Positions 11,030-22,761 of a stretch of DNA of 64,000 nt are shown here, one piece after another (the stretch's first letter is position 1; every line of letters begins with the position of its first letter). This stretch comes from Brassica napus. Its lineage: Eukaryota > Streptophyta > Magnoliopsida > Brassicales > Brassicaceae. The stretch spans positions 33,627,608 through 33,691,607 of the forward strand of contig NC_063452.1 of assembly GCF_020379485.1 (NCBI RefSeq). The letters run 5' to 3'. Both the position numbers and the translations under genes were made by a program. Below the pieces are notes generated by a model, which worked only from the letters and a program-made list of their open reading frames with translations, was not told where the DNA came from and made no database searches.

Positions 11030-11521
11030 TGTTGGAGAAAAATACTCAGGTATTGAATTCCTCCAGACCCCAGACAGGACACCGGCCTCTGGATCCCGCT
11101 TGAAGGAACCCCGGTTCCCAGAATCCCCACTAGGAGGAACCCCGGTTCCCCGCTATGGAGTTTTCTTAGCCCGGTCCCAGGATCGCCCCCTTCCTCTGGG
11201 AAATGGAAAACTTCCGATAAGGAGTACATTCCATATTTCCAAATATGGAAGAGTTTAACCTACTCCAACCGACTAAGGCCCGCCTTAAGAAGACTATAAA
11301 AAGGGAACCTAAACCCTAAAGCAAGGGATCGACACTTCGAGACTTAGAGATTAGAGCTAGGCGGCTAGAACTAGGGTTCTTACTAAAAACTGTTGTAGGT
11401 CCAGCTCTTTGATCTAATAAAATGTCTCTTTGTACTTTCTAACTTGCAAATCAATACAAATACTAGCCTTGTCCACCGTTCGGTGGTACTCACAAAGATC
11501 CTACACAAAAATCCCCTAACA
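11030..11521 (+). repeat. 3' LTR of plus-strand Tat element
   Basis: It starts TGTTGGAG and ends CCTAACA, 492 bp, and pairs with 6770-7262. The palindrome at 11229-11250 keeps a perfect 10-bp stem although single bases differ from the 5' LTR. Immediately after it lies unrelated Athila-like internal sequence. Confidence 0.85.
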
Positions 11522-12565
11522 GTTCCTAAGGTTCCCTATCCTATTCCACCTAGACATCTGATGGATTCCATTAGTGCAGAGCAGCTGGCTGGGTTTAGGA
11601 AGATGGTGAGAAGGCTTCCTTAAAATATCTCATTTGAATATGCTTGGGAGATTTGGCCATTGCATATGTTCTTCAAAAATTGCAGAGAATCTCAGGAGGA
11701 AATCAAGGCACTCTTTACTGAAGCACTGACACCATCGCTGAAGGTACTGCCTAAGGTAGATGACCCTGGAAAGTTTGTTTTTCCTTGTTCCATTGCTGGA
11801 GTGGAATTCAAGAAAGCTTTTTGTGATTCTGGTTCTAGTGTGAACCTTGTCTCAAAAGCGATTGTAGACGAGCTGTGAATTGTTGATGTTGAGCCTTCTC
11901 AGGTGAAGCTGGCTTTTAAAAACTCTTCCATGGCAGTCCCTTATGGAACCATTCACAATCTTCCTGTCCAGGTTGGGGACTGTGTGCTCCATACCGAATT
12001 TCAAGTTGTTGAGATGAGGAAGGATCATGAGATGCCTTTGATCTTTGGAAGGTCATTTATGGCTACAGTGGGATCAATCGTCGACATGCCTAATAAGAGA
12101 GTCTCCTTCTCCAACATCAACAAGAAGGTCTTCTACAAGGTTGTCCCAACCAGATCACAAATCCGCTAAGCCTCTTGCATCTCAGTGGTTAGTGGAGAAC
12201 AACAGGAAATTGTTCCTAAGAAGGAGCTTGGTAAAAAAGGTGAGATCAAAGAAGTCCTGGATGGAGATTCTCACACTGATACCAAGAAACTCAGTGGGAA
12301 TGCAAAGGTGAATGAAAAAGTCCAGAAGAAAAGGGTCAAGGGTGATTCTATGATGACTTTGATACCTCACATGTGTGATGAGAACTCCATTGAGTATGAG
12401 GTAAAGTGAAAAGGTACCTCCAAACCTTTCTCTAAAGTTAAAGTTATTCTCACACGTGAGCTGAAAGAAAATGGAGAAGATGCTGTGAAGGGGTTGCTGA
12501 GCAGAGTTCTGAAGCTGAACATGTCCGATTGTGGAGCTTGTTTTAGAACAAGCCATCATGATCAA
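11522..12565 (+). pseudogene. Athila-like retroelement protease region (element A)
   Basis: One reading frame runs from about 11660, with in-frame TGA at 11876 and TAA at 12167. It encodes a retropepsin-like domain: DDPGKFVFPCSIAGVEFKKA, then the active site CDSGSSVNLVS near 11820, then PLIFGRSFMATVGSIVD near 12030-12080. A lysine-rich tail follows. The order and wording match the PR-containing ORF of Athila-like crucifer retrotransposons, and a similar domain occurs at 61500. The 5' part (gag, 5' LTR) is missing because the Tat 3' LTR abuts it. RT and integrase are also absent between this ORF and the 3' signals, so it is a non-autonomous or deleted type. Confidence 0.7.
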
Positions 12566-12617
12566 CCAGACTGATCCCTGTCACCAAGTCAAGCTAGTGA
12601 CTTAAACCAAGCGCTTG

Positions 12618-12633
12618 GTGGGAGACAACCCAC
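12618..12633 (+). other. Conserved hairpin GTGGG-AGACAA-CCCAC (element A)
   Basis: A perfect 5-bp stem with a 6-base loop sits just after the pol-like ORF. The identical 16-mer occurs at 23203-23218 in element B. It could be an RNA structure of the genomic transcript. Confidence 0.6.
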
Positions 12634-12906
12634 TGGTAAGTGTAAATATTAGTTGGTTTTGTTTTTGTTTACTTATTTTTTGTTTTAGTTTCTTGAGTCT
12701 CAGGTAAAAAGCAAAAAAATCCGAGATACTTCAAAAATTCTGGATTGCAGCAATGGAACAACCTACCCTCTGAAAAGAGCGGCTGTTCCAGGTGACCATC
12801 TGACGATAGAACACCCATAATTTTCATGGAGCGCCCGCTCCACTCAGGTAAGTATCTCAACAAAAAAAAATGTTTATTCTTGTTTTCATCTTCTTTCTGA
12901 TTTATT

Positions 12907-12947
12907 TTCACACCAGGGACGGTGTGAAGTAAGTCCGGGGGGGAGGG
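12907..12947 (+). other. Hairpin plus internal polypurine tract (element A)
   Basis: An 8-bp perfect stem (12907-12914 with 12921-12928) closes the loop AGGGAC. It is followed at once by AAGTCCGGGGGGGAGGG, an internal polypurine tract. Element B has the same arrangement at 23486-23522 with compensatory stem changes. Confidence 0.65.
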
Positions 12948-14260
12948 TTTTCGTTGTTTACTAACTCGTTTTTTTCTTTTGTTTTTCTTTTGAGTCAGTT
13001 TGAGTCAATTTTTATGATCGAGTCAGTCAAAACTTTGTGGGAATCAGGACCTTATTCCGTGTTGATCACTGACCACCTCGTGCCTTAGTTATCTTATTTA
13101 GTGACCTTAGCAGAGGCGAAAAACACACATGTGGACCTCGAACACCCTAGCATTATCACATTTGGTTCTCTAGAAGATTTCGGCTTGTAGAGGTTACACT
13201 GGAAAGACTTAGCTCCATTTAACTTGAACATAATCTTGACTGCAATTCTTCTTATTATGGGCTTTAGATCAGGGAAATGAGAATACACTCACGACTTCTT
13301 ATCTTTTTTATCCTTCTTGCTGATCCTGAGTGGCTAGCTCATCTTTAACTAATTCCCACCCTGCACCTTATCCTTATTCCACATTCATGCATTTGTTTTT
13401 CAGTGTCATATGTGCAGATATGTGCAAAAAGGTCTGTGAGGAAAGGATAAACGCAGCCTCTTACTCGTTACTGCTGCAGAAATTCAGTCAGAAAGGAGAA
13501 CAAGCAGATTAAAGGAGCAACCGCTCCATAACCAATGAACTGCGCAAGAGTAGGGGTGGAGATCCATAATGGTTGCAAAATCAGAACCACCAGTGGCACT
13601 CAGAACCATCATGTATTACCTCCTTCTTCGTCACGTCACCATATCAGAATTCAAAAAAAAAATTACGAAAATAAGGTGATGGAGAAGGGGAAGAAATCAA
13701 AGAAACATGAGCCACTGGGAAGGTCAAGCAAAAGAGTGGGTACCAAGTTGAAAGATTGGAGAGCAGGCAGATGATATGAGCAGCCAGATGGCTGATCCAA
13801 AACGGAGCGGTCGTTCCAGAGGAAGCAAAAACGAGTTGAGGCTGTGGACATCAATGGATCCATCCTCTCATGCAGTTTTGCGCGATATCCTGCATCCTCT
13901 ACAAAAAAATAGTAGCCCCTAAACACTCTTAACTCCACCATTAAATAGCTTTTTCCACACCTAGACTGTCTACCCTGAATAGTGCCTGCGATGAGAAGCT
14001 CACGCAACTCTTAATTGAATGTAAGGAGCTTTGTCTGGAAAGTGTAGCTTTTGCAGGTTTGAGATGTAGAGTATGGAGCCGATCTTGAACAGCAGTCAGT
14101 GGGGTTTTGGTAAGGGTGTGTTGTCCTAGTTTTACGTCTTATATGATTCAGAGATTCCTGGTTAAAGTATGGTTGCTGAGAATAGGAGAGTTCCCACACT
14201 TTCAAACCTTTCTCCCTATTCTTGATACTTGACATTGTTTGAGGACAAACAAGGATCTAA
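12948..14260 (+). other. Athila-like 3' non-coding region with GGAGCG/CGCTCC palindromes
   Basis: No convincing coding sequence. The stretch from 12770 to 13820 carries several short inverted repeats of the GGAGCG-NN-CGCTCC type (12777-12790, 12828-12841, 13514-13527, 13804-13817). The region is bounded by the internal polypurine tract on the left and the LTR-adjacent one on the right, and so resembles the env-position spacer of Athila-type elements without an env frame. Confidence 0.5.
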
Positions 14261-14272
14261 GTCTGGGGGAAT
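14261..14272 (+). other. LTR-adjacent polypurine tract (element A)
   Basis: GTCTGGGGGAAT directly precedes TGATATATGG, the LTR start. It has the same arrangement as 24579-24590 in element B. Confidence 0.65.
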
Positions 14273-14631
14273 TGATATATGGTGTTTTAGACATCTTGTA
14301 TATATGCTTTTCAATTGGTTTTCAAGTCTTTATCGAGTCTTCCTAGTCCTTTTCGAGTCATTACATGTCTGGAGTTGCATTGGATGGGAGATGGACCAGC
14401 TGGAGCAAAAGAGGCAGAAAAGAGTGCAATTTGATGATTTTCACGCAGAATAGTCTTGATGGTTGTTCCCGATCGCGCGGAACACCCCGAGTGCCTGTTC
14501 CAGCGGCAGAGATTTTTAAGGAACTTTCCAAATATTTCGGGATTTTACCTAGGATTTTAAGGGGGCAGTTATATCCGACTTCTTCCTTGTATTTTTGTCC
14601 CTCCCTGTGGAAAATATCATTGAGAGACAGA
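14273..14631 (+). repeat. Athila-like LTR, left part (element A)
   Basis: It starts TGATATATGG after a polypurine tract. It is cut at about 14631 by the Tekay-like LTR, and the presumed remainder is at 21914-22761. A further GTTCC...GGAAC inverted motif is at 14464-14484. Confidence 0.6.
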
Positions 14632-16893
14632 GAAAAAAATGAGAGTTGGTCGGATTCCCAATCCAGGACCCATGGTGGTGTGAAGGCCATAAAGAGACAG
14701 TTTTGGGGCGGATCAAGGGGGAAGTTGAGAACGACCCTCTGAACGGTTTTGATCATTGTTGACAACACCCAAAGCTTTATCTGGAGCCTGTGAACACACG
14801 CAAATGGTGAGGAAAGGAGGGAGTTGGCTGGAATCCATTCCCAAGGGCCAATGCAGCCTTAAAGGGAGATTGGTGTGGAAAGCAGTTTCATGGGGAACAA
14901 AGAGGGAAGTGATGCACGACCTTTGGATGGTGATTGATCATGGATGATCATGTCTAAGGCTTCCTCTGTGTCTGGGGAACACACGCAATTGGTTAGGAGA
15001 GAAGGGGAAAGGCTTGACTCCACTCTCAAAGGCGTGAACAGGCTTGAAGATGGATGCAGTATAGAAACTGGTTTCATGGAAGTTCCATGGAAGGAGTGAT
15101 GGGCACGAACCATGGTTAGATCTTATCAATACTGGAAGTATGTGGTAAGGGTTTGATGAAGGCATGCTAGGAGGAGCATGGACGCCCCTGATGAGGTAAC
15201 AGGTGGGGACTGCAGACCATTGGACATAGTCTGATACACTATGGGCTGATCTGGTCCTGCAGTTACACCTTACTCTGTTTTATGATTACTAATCATATTA
15301 TTTCTTCTTCTTATGATTGAGATTGATGATTAGACATAGTAGCACTGAATCATGGCTTGGCCAGTTCAGAAGAACCCTCCATGGCCTTGGTTTGGCAGCT
15401 AAGTCCGGATCTCCTACTTCCTGATGGATTTATGGCGATCTGACTTTGGAATCCTCTTAGTGGTAAATTATCATGAATTATCATGGTATTTGGGGATTTT
15501 TATCTGATTGATTTCGAAATGGTCAAGGTGGCCGGTGGGGCTGTTCTAGGTCAAGATCCATAGGATCGAGATCTGTTCTTGGAATTCTGACTTGACCATT
15601 TTCTTAGTTAAGATTTATCATGAATTATCATGAATCCTAATGAGTTTTTAGGGATTGATGTAGAGATGGTCCCTTGGGCCGGTTTGGCTGATCTTGGCCG
15701 AGATCTATGGGATGGAGGCCGGTTCTGGGAAATCTGATTGGACCATTCTCTTAGTTATGATTTATCATGAATTGTTATGAATTTTAATTGATTTTTGGAG
15801 CAGGTTTGCTTGCGGTCGAAATTGCACCTGAGGGCATATTGGGGTCAGATCCTTGTGTTAGGATATCTGATCATATGTTTGTGTGCTGGAACATATTGTC
15901 ACTTATGATATTGATCATAAGGAATTGCTGGTTATCAACCTTGGTGTTGGTAAGGCAGGCCGTGTGTGATCTGATCATGGGCAAGGATGGATGACCTGAT
16001 CCTTGGATGATGGATCAAGGTGTCTGATATGATTGATCAAAGGATGCACCAGTGGTAAGAGCAACACTAATCAGGTTCAGTGGGACATGGTTCCATGACT
16101 GATTAGGAAGTATGAAGACTCATCAGTTCTGAGTCATGTGGGGTGGTTGGTTGATTGACTCAGGATCTGATGGGCATTGTTAGTCCATGAGCTGGACTTG
16201 GTATCATAAGTTGATAAGGCAAAAAGGATGTGGGACAGTGCATGAGCCGGTAAGGGCCAGATGCATGTCCTTAGCTGTTTGAAGACTTCTCAAGGGTTAC
16301 TTATGTCTGTGGGGATGGGTGGCTGAATGACTAAGTACCTAAGGGAGTTGTTTTGTGTGTGTAAAGGAGCTGGACGCAGTATATGGCAGCTGGCCATAGC
16401 TCGGTCCTAGCTCAGTTCGAGTGAGACAGCTCGATCAGCTGGTTTATGGGTTCATTCAGCTAGAGTAGCTGGGCCGATGAGCTAACAAGCTCCGTGGATG
16501 TGGCAAAGGTATGATCTAGCAATGTTGCATAGATCTAGATAGAATGGTTAGGGGAAAGGAACCTCAGATTTGAATGACTTGGTCTAGGTTTAGGAAAGAC
16601 CTTGGAGCTAGCTGGCAGTTGTGTTTACTGACCAGTAGCTGAGGTGATCTGACCAGACAAGTGTTTGATTGGTTTTAGACCAATGGTTAAGTAGATACTA
16701 TTCCGCTGCGTATGTGTTGTATTGATCTAAGCTAGGAAAGACTGTGGTAGTCTTGAGCTAAGATCTGAGTTAGCCCTCGCCTATGGGCGATGTTTTAAAT
16801 AAAGGGAAAAAATTTTTAGAGGTTCGGTCCGGGTATGGACTGAGCGACGTGAGGCATCGACCGCGGCCTAGTAGGCCGGGATCGGGTCTTACA
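14632..16893 (+). repeat. 5' LTR of Tekay/Del-like element, 5'-truncated
   Basis: This is about 2.26 kb, almost collinear with 19655-21913 (about 97-98 percent by eye). It ends GATCGGGTCTTACA next to a tRNA-iMet primer site. About 760 bp corresponding to 18897-19654 are missing from its left end. The break lies in CAGAGAAAAA-like sequence shared by both sides. There is no protein coding; short frames match between the two LTRs only because the LTRs are copies. Confidence 0.85.
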
Positions 16894-16896
16894 AGT

Positions 16897-16908
16897 TGGT
16901 ATCAGAGC
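16897..16908 (+). other. Primer binding site, tRNA-iMet type
   Basis: TGGTATCAGAGC is the standard plant initiator-Met tRNA complement, three bases after the LTR end. Confidence 0.85.
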
Positions 16909-17640
16909 ATGCTTGATCCTGTTACGGACAGTGCTCAAAGATGTTGAGTTCCAAACCGAAATTATTTCTGAAAACTGAGATGACTTGGAACCTTAGTTGT
17001 GGTGAGCCAAGTGAGAGTTGAGGTAAGTTTGGGTTTCATGCTTGTGATTGGGGAAGTTCCAAGATGAGCCGGCTTAGCCAAGATGCACTCTTCCATGGCA
17101 AGACCCTAAAAACATAAAGGTTAGTTTATCTAGTTAATTGGGAATAATGGACGGATTGGATGATGGACGCAATGCAAGATCTTTGTATGGACGACCTGGA
17201 CAAGGGAAGTAACATGGACCAGAGAGGGGCTTTGGTTGAAAAAAACGTGCAGCACTCTCTTGGAGGTAAATGTTATCCCTTGGTGGCCATTCAAAACAAG
17301 TGAGCATATGCAATGTTCATGTTAGTCTAAGGGAGACGCTACATGGCTAGTACATGGGTGGGCTTGTGATCAGATGGATCAGCCTGGACTCAGTGTAAGT
17401 CAAGGTAGGATTCCTTAAGATTGAGTGAATGGAATGGATCAATTCCAAGAGGAATTGGAAACACGATGTTAAGTATTTTAGTATGATGAGGATTGAGGTA
17501 TACTATAAACACTTTTGTGAATGGTATGGGACGTTCACAGATGTGTGATGCTTTGGAGAATGGTATGGGACATTTTCCAAATGTGTGATCAAACCGAGAT
17601 CCTACTCATCTAAGTACTTAATGATTGGTGGTGTGGAAAC
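16909..17640 (+). other. Tekay-like leader and lost gag region
   Basis: No open frame with a gag domain is visible. A direct repeat GGTATGGGACRTTC lies at 17525-17570. The gag found in complete elements of this kind is deleted or eroded. Confidence 0.5.
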
Positions 17641-18437
17641 ACATTATTTGATATTGGAGCTACACATAGTTTTGTGAGTCCAAGTATGATTGGAAAAGGT
17701 TTGTTCCATTATGGAACATGGGATGGTCCTGAACGAGTGAGTGCAGCCGGAGAGCAAGTTATGAACTCACTTGGTCTGGTTAAGGACATCCTTGTGGTGA
17801 TCTTGGATAGGCCGATGCCTATAGATCTGATTGTTGTCCCCCTCAAGCATCATGAAGTGATCTTCGGCATGGACTGGTTGGGAAAGTATCGGGCAACTCT
17901 AGATTGTCACCGGGGAAGGGTGCAACTTGAGAACGAGTTTGGACCCCCGATTAAGTACCAAGGAATCAAGCCAACCTCTTGTAGTTTGGTGGTTTCAGCA
18001 GTCCAAGTAGAACGGATGCTTGGAAATGGTTGTGAGGCCTTTTTGGCTACCATTTACACTGATGAGGTTGTAGGGGCCTGTGACCCAGAGGGTATACCGT
18101 TGGTTTGGGAATTTCAGGATGTGTTTGGGGCACTACAGGGCATTCCCCCTGATAGGGCTGACCCATTCATCATTGAATTGGAACCTGGAACGGCCCCATT
18201 ATCTAAAAGTCCATATAGAATGGCACCAGCTCAGATGGCAGAGCTGAAGAAGCAACTTGAGGAGTTGCTTGAGATGGGGTTCATACGCCCTAGTGTATCA
18301 CCTTGGGGAGCACCAGTCCTATTTGTTAAGAAAAAGGATGGTAGCTTTAGGTTGTGCATTGATTATAGGGGTTTGAACAGGGTGACTGTGAAGAACAAGT
18401 ACCCTTTACCCATGATTGATGAGTTGCTGGAATCATA
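17641..18437 (+). pseudogene. Chromovirus (Tekay/Del-like) protease and RT N-terminus
   Basis: The frame opens before 17674 with [13 protein letters not shown], a retropepsin active site in which the usual DTGA is [17 protein letters not shown] follows (about 17870-17910). The RT entry segment comes next (about 18170-18430): [63 protein letters not shown]. The frame ends at LLES where complete elements continue into the RT palm. RT catalytic box, RNase H and integrase are absent. With two long LTRs, PBS and PPT present, this is an internally deleted, non-autonomous copy. Confidence 0.85.
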
Positions 18438-18896
18438 ACCTTATTGTCCAGGAAGGACTTAAGGGAACAGAACAATCTGTTAGGACTCATGGTAGAGTGA
18501 GCAGCCTAAAGACTGGAATATGTTCGCTAGGACGTGGCTGGTGCATCGAGTGGCTTGGAGATTGGTTGAATCTACTAAGACTTGAGTACTCAGGACGCAA
18601 CCTGGAGAGTTGGGTCAGTGACACAAGTCATGTCTTTGTATGGGTGCTTGATGGACCACTTGATAAGATTTTGGGTTAAATATCTATCAAGTGGGGGAGA
18701 CTTGTTGTGTATATGGTGACCAGGATGTGGTCTGTGAGAAGGAACAAGGTGGGAGATGCAACAAATTGGTTAGAAAGAACCAATCGAGCATGCTCCACGT
18801 TCCGGGTACAAAGGAGTTTGGATGGAACCTTTGTCATGAGACAAGAGGTTAACACCACTGGATTCGAGGACGAATCCTTCGTAAGTGGGGGAGACT
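18438..18896 (+). other. Tekay-like 3' internal remnant and polypurine tract
   Basis: This is non-coding filler ending in GTAAGTGGGGGAGACT (18881-18896), the polypurine tract. A second similar tract, AAGTGGGGGAGACTTG, lies at 18689-18704, suggesting a local duplication of the 3' end. Confidence 0.6.
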
Positions 18897-21800
18897 TGTC
18901 ATGTCCCCGCTCCTGGAACTTGACATGGGACATAGACGTTTCAACAGAAACGGGATTGCTTTGGTTCAGATCATGGGAATTGATCGTGAACAAGCTGTAA
19001 TGAAGTAAATGATCAGGATGGATCATGAGAAACCTAAGTCTAGGTCTGGAAATAGACCAAGGGACTTAGTAAGATTGAATAAGATGAAGAGAAGAAGCTG
19101 GACTGAGTGTTCAAGTGTTAGGCAGTTGGACCGGGTTTAGACAGTGACCGGGCCATGTGGACGACCCATGTGTACCGATGGGCCGGTAGGCTCTTGTGGT
19201 CGAACCTTGGACATGGGCAATCACTTTGGGCTTGTTTTAGACATGTCCAGGGGTGGTTTGGAAGGCCCAGGACGTGAATTTAAAATTGGAAGAAACCGCC
19301 AAGGGGCGGTTACGGGCGGTTGAGAAAAGGGGAAACTGCCCCTTTGGGGCTTATTGATTGGTAACTGCCTCTCAGGCGGTTAGGGGAAGTTAATGATCGA
19401 CTTCTTCTTCATTTGTGGGATAGTTTTTGACATTTCCAGGAGTGGTTTGGCAGTTCCAGGGCGTGTGTTAACTGCCATAGACGAAAAGGTGCAATCTGTA
19501 CCATTGATTAAATCAATGGCCAGAAATGATACCGAAGGGATGCAATGGTTAAGAAGTAACCACCCCTTCTCCTATATAAGGAAGGCAAGTCCGTGACTTT
19601 GCAGGCATGCCAGGGCTTCCTGCTACACCCTGAAACACAAAGAATCCAGAGAAAAATACAGAGAGTTGGTCGGATTCCCAATCCAAGACCCATGGTGGTG
19701 TGAAGGCCATAAAGAGACAGTTTTGGGGCAGATCAAGGGGGAAGTTGAGAACGACCCTCTGAACGGTTTTGATCATTGTTGACAACACCCAAAGCCTTAT
19801 CTGGAGCCTGTGAACACACGCAAATGGTGAGGAAAGGAGGGAGTTGGCCGGAATCCATTCCCAAGGGCCAATGCAGCCTTAAAGGGAGATTGGCGTGGAA
19901 AGCAGTTTCATGGGCAACAAAGAGGGAAGTGATGCACGACCTTTGGATGGTGATTGATCATGGATGATCATGTCTAAGGCATCCTTTGTGTCTGGGGAAC
20001 ACACGCAATTGGTTAGGAGAGAAGGGGAAAGGCTTGACTCCACTCTCAAAGGCATGAACAGCCTTGAAGATGGATGCAGTATAGAAACTGGTTTCATGGA
20101 AGTTCCATGGAAGGAGTGATGGGCACGAAACATGGTTAGATCTTATCAATACTGGAAGTATGTGATAAGGGTTTGATGAAGGCATGCTAGGAGGAGCATG
20201 GATGCCCCTGATTAGGTAACAGGTGGGGACTGCAGACCATTGGACATAGTCTGGTACACTATGGGCTGATCTGGTCCTGCAGTTACACCTTACTCTGTTT
20301 TATGATTATTAATCATATTATTTCTTCTTCTTATGATCGAGATTGATGATTAGACATAGTAGCACTGAATCATGGCTTGGCCGGTTCAGAAGAACCCTCC
20401 ATGGCCTTGGTTTGGCAGCTAAGTCCGGATCTCCTACTTCCTGATGGATTTATGGTGATCTGACTTTTGAATCCTCTTAGTGGTGAATTATCATGAATTA
20501 TCATGGTATTTGGGGATTTTTATCTGATTGATTTCGAGATGGTCAAGGTGGCCGGTGGGGCTGTTCTAGGTCAAGATCCATAGGATCGAGATCTGTTCTT
20601 GGAATTCTGACTTGACCATTTTCTTAGTTAAGATTTATCATGAATTATCATGAATCCTAATGAGTTTTTAGGGATTGATTTAGAGATGGTCCCTTGGGCC
20701 GGTTTGGCTGATCTTGGCCGAGATCTATGGGATGGAGGCCGGTTCTAGGAAATCTGATTGGACCATTCTCTTAGTTATGATTTATCATGAATTGTCATGA
20801 ATTTTAACTGATTTTTGGAGCAGGTTTGCTTGCGGTCGAAATTGCACCTGAGGGCATATTGGGGTCAGATCCTTGTGTTAGGATATCTGATCATATGTTT
20901 GTGTGCTGGAACATATTGTCACTTATGATATTGATCATAAGGAATTGCTGGTTATCAACCTTGGTGTTTGTAAAGCAGGCCGTGTGTGATCTGATCATGG
21001 GCAAGGATGGACGACCTGATCCTTGGATGATGGATCAAGGTGTCTGATCTGATTGATCAAAGGATTCACCGGTGGTAAGAGCAACACTAATCAGGTTCAG
21101 TGGGACATGGTTCCATGACTTATTAGGAAGTATGAAGACTCATCAGTTCTGAGTCATGTGGGGTGGTTGGTTGATTGACTCAGGATCTGATGGGCATTGT
21201 TAATCCATGAGCTGGACTTGGTATCATAAGTTGATAAGGCAAAAAGGATGTGGGACAGTGCATGAGCCGGTAAGGGCCAGATGCATGTCCTTAGTTGTTT
21301 GAAGACTTCTCAAGGGTTACTTATGTCTGTGGGGATGGTTGGCTGAATGACTAAGTACCTAAGGGAGTTGTTTTGTGTGTGTAAAGGAGCTGGACGCAGT
21401 ATATGGCAGCTGGCCATAGCTCGGTCCTAGCTCAGTTCGAGTGTGACAGCTCGATCAGCTGGTTTATGGGTTCATTCAGCTAGAGTAGCTGGGCCGATGA
21501 GCTAACAAGCTCCGTGGATGTGGCAAAGGTATGATCTAGCAATGTTGCATAGATCTAGATAGAATGGTTAGGGGAATGGAACCTCAGATTTGTATGACTT
21601 GGTCTAGGTTCAGGAAAGACCTTGGAGCTAGCTGGCAGTTGTGTTTACTGACCAGTAGCTGAGGTGATCTGACCAGACAAGTGTTAGATCTGTTTTAGAC
21701 CAATGGTTAAGTAGATACTATTCCGCTGCGTATGTGTTGTATTGATCTAAGCTAGGAAAGACTATGGTAGTCTTGAGCTAAGATCTGAGTTAGCCCTCGC

Positions 21801-21913
21801 CTATGGGCGATGTTTGAAATAAAGGGCAAAAAATTTTAGAGGTTCGGTCCGGGTATGGACTGAGCGACGTGAGGCATCGACTGCGGCCTAGTAGGCCGGG
21901 ATCGGGTCTTACA
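18897..21913 (+). repeat. 3' LTR of Tekay/Del-like element (3.0 kb)
   Basis: It starts TGTCATGTCCCCG and ends GGGTCTTACA, 3017 bp. The length fits the long LTRs of Tekay/Del chromoviruses. The tail 19655-21913 pairs with 14632-16893. Sub-features include repeated TTATCATGAATT motifs (about 20487-20660 and again near 20784) and AGCTNNNNTAGCT-rich DNA near 21400-21500. A TATAAGG box lies near 19574. It is the only complete LTR of this element. Confidence 0.85.
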
Positions 21914-22761
21914 GTTTCCCCCTTTTTCTCCTTGGCCGTCAGAGACCTGCAAATATATCTTTTATTATTCTTTTAGACATTCTACGCTGTTTTTGGAGAG
22001 AAAAAACCAGACTTGAGCTTTTGGAGATTTGTGATTTGATACTTTGTAAAGGGAGAAGGCTCCATCTCTCTCACCATAGAGAATAACCCCCTGAACCCTT
22101 ATTCTATTTTATCTACACATGTTTTATTCAGTCTCTGTCTCTGTGTTTTCTTGCTTCATGGCTGAGTAGTCAGCTTGCTTAGTCTAGGGTGTTAGGGTGT
22201 TAGATCCGTGAGCTAAACATGAATAAGTTATAAATCCATTGCCTTCATTCATTACTATTCTTATTTCTTGCATTAAACTGGCCACTTAATGTTAGATCAT
22301 GGGTTTAACCTATTCATTAACCGTGTAATAGGTTGCTAGATCTGTTATGAATGAGCATTGCATCCCTAATCAGCGAAAGTAGATATTAGGGTGTTTTGTG
22401 AACATATCGGACTTGATCTCTATTGCTTGTTGTCGCGTCTTGATTCAAACGAGAGTTTATGTATCAAGATCGATCAGCATAGGGAGCAGTACCACGACAG
22501 TGGACTGTTTTAATTGAGTGATCCGAGTTCTAGACTTGCTCTTAATTGAACTTGAATAATTGTTTGGCTCACACTTGCTTAACACCCGATCAAACAACCC
22601 TACGCTAGCATTTTAATCATCTGAAATCTTTAATTAATCTTGTTACTTGTTTGTCACGAAACCCTCAAATCTTAAACCCCCCATCATTGTTTTAGCTTAA
22701 TATTGAACTCATAAAGATAAAGTGTAAACTGGTTCTCTGGAATTGAATCTCAAATATTACA
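21914..22761 (+). repeat. Athila-like LTR, right part (element A)
   Basis: Structure and wording parallel the right half of the LTR at 24591-25859: GAGAAAAAACC, TTGTGATTTGATACTTTG, a GTTAGATCC segment, then AT-rich DNA. It has no domains. It follows the Tekay-like LTR directly, supporting a nested insertion. Its own 3' end is not clear and it joins a LINE fragment near 22762. Confidence 0.5.

Noticed and set aside
6770..11521. Target-site duplication for the plus-strand Tat element
   Set aside because: Flanking 5-mers ATATC and GTTCC differ, so insertion history cannot be read from them.
12605..12640. tRNA-like or riboswitch-like fold around the GTGGG hairpin
   Set aside because: Only a 5-bp stem is supported; no cloverleaf or conserved aptamer pattern.
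14756..15165. Conserved small ORFs in the Tekay-like LTRs
   Set aside because: They appear in both LTRs only because the LTRs are copies; no domain and no start context.
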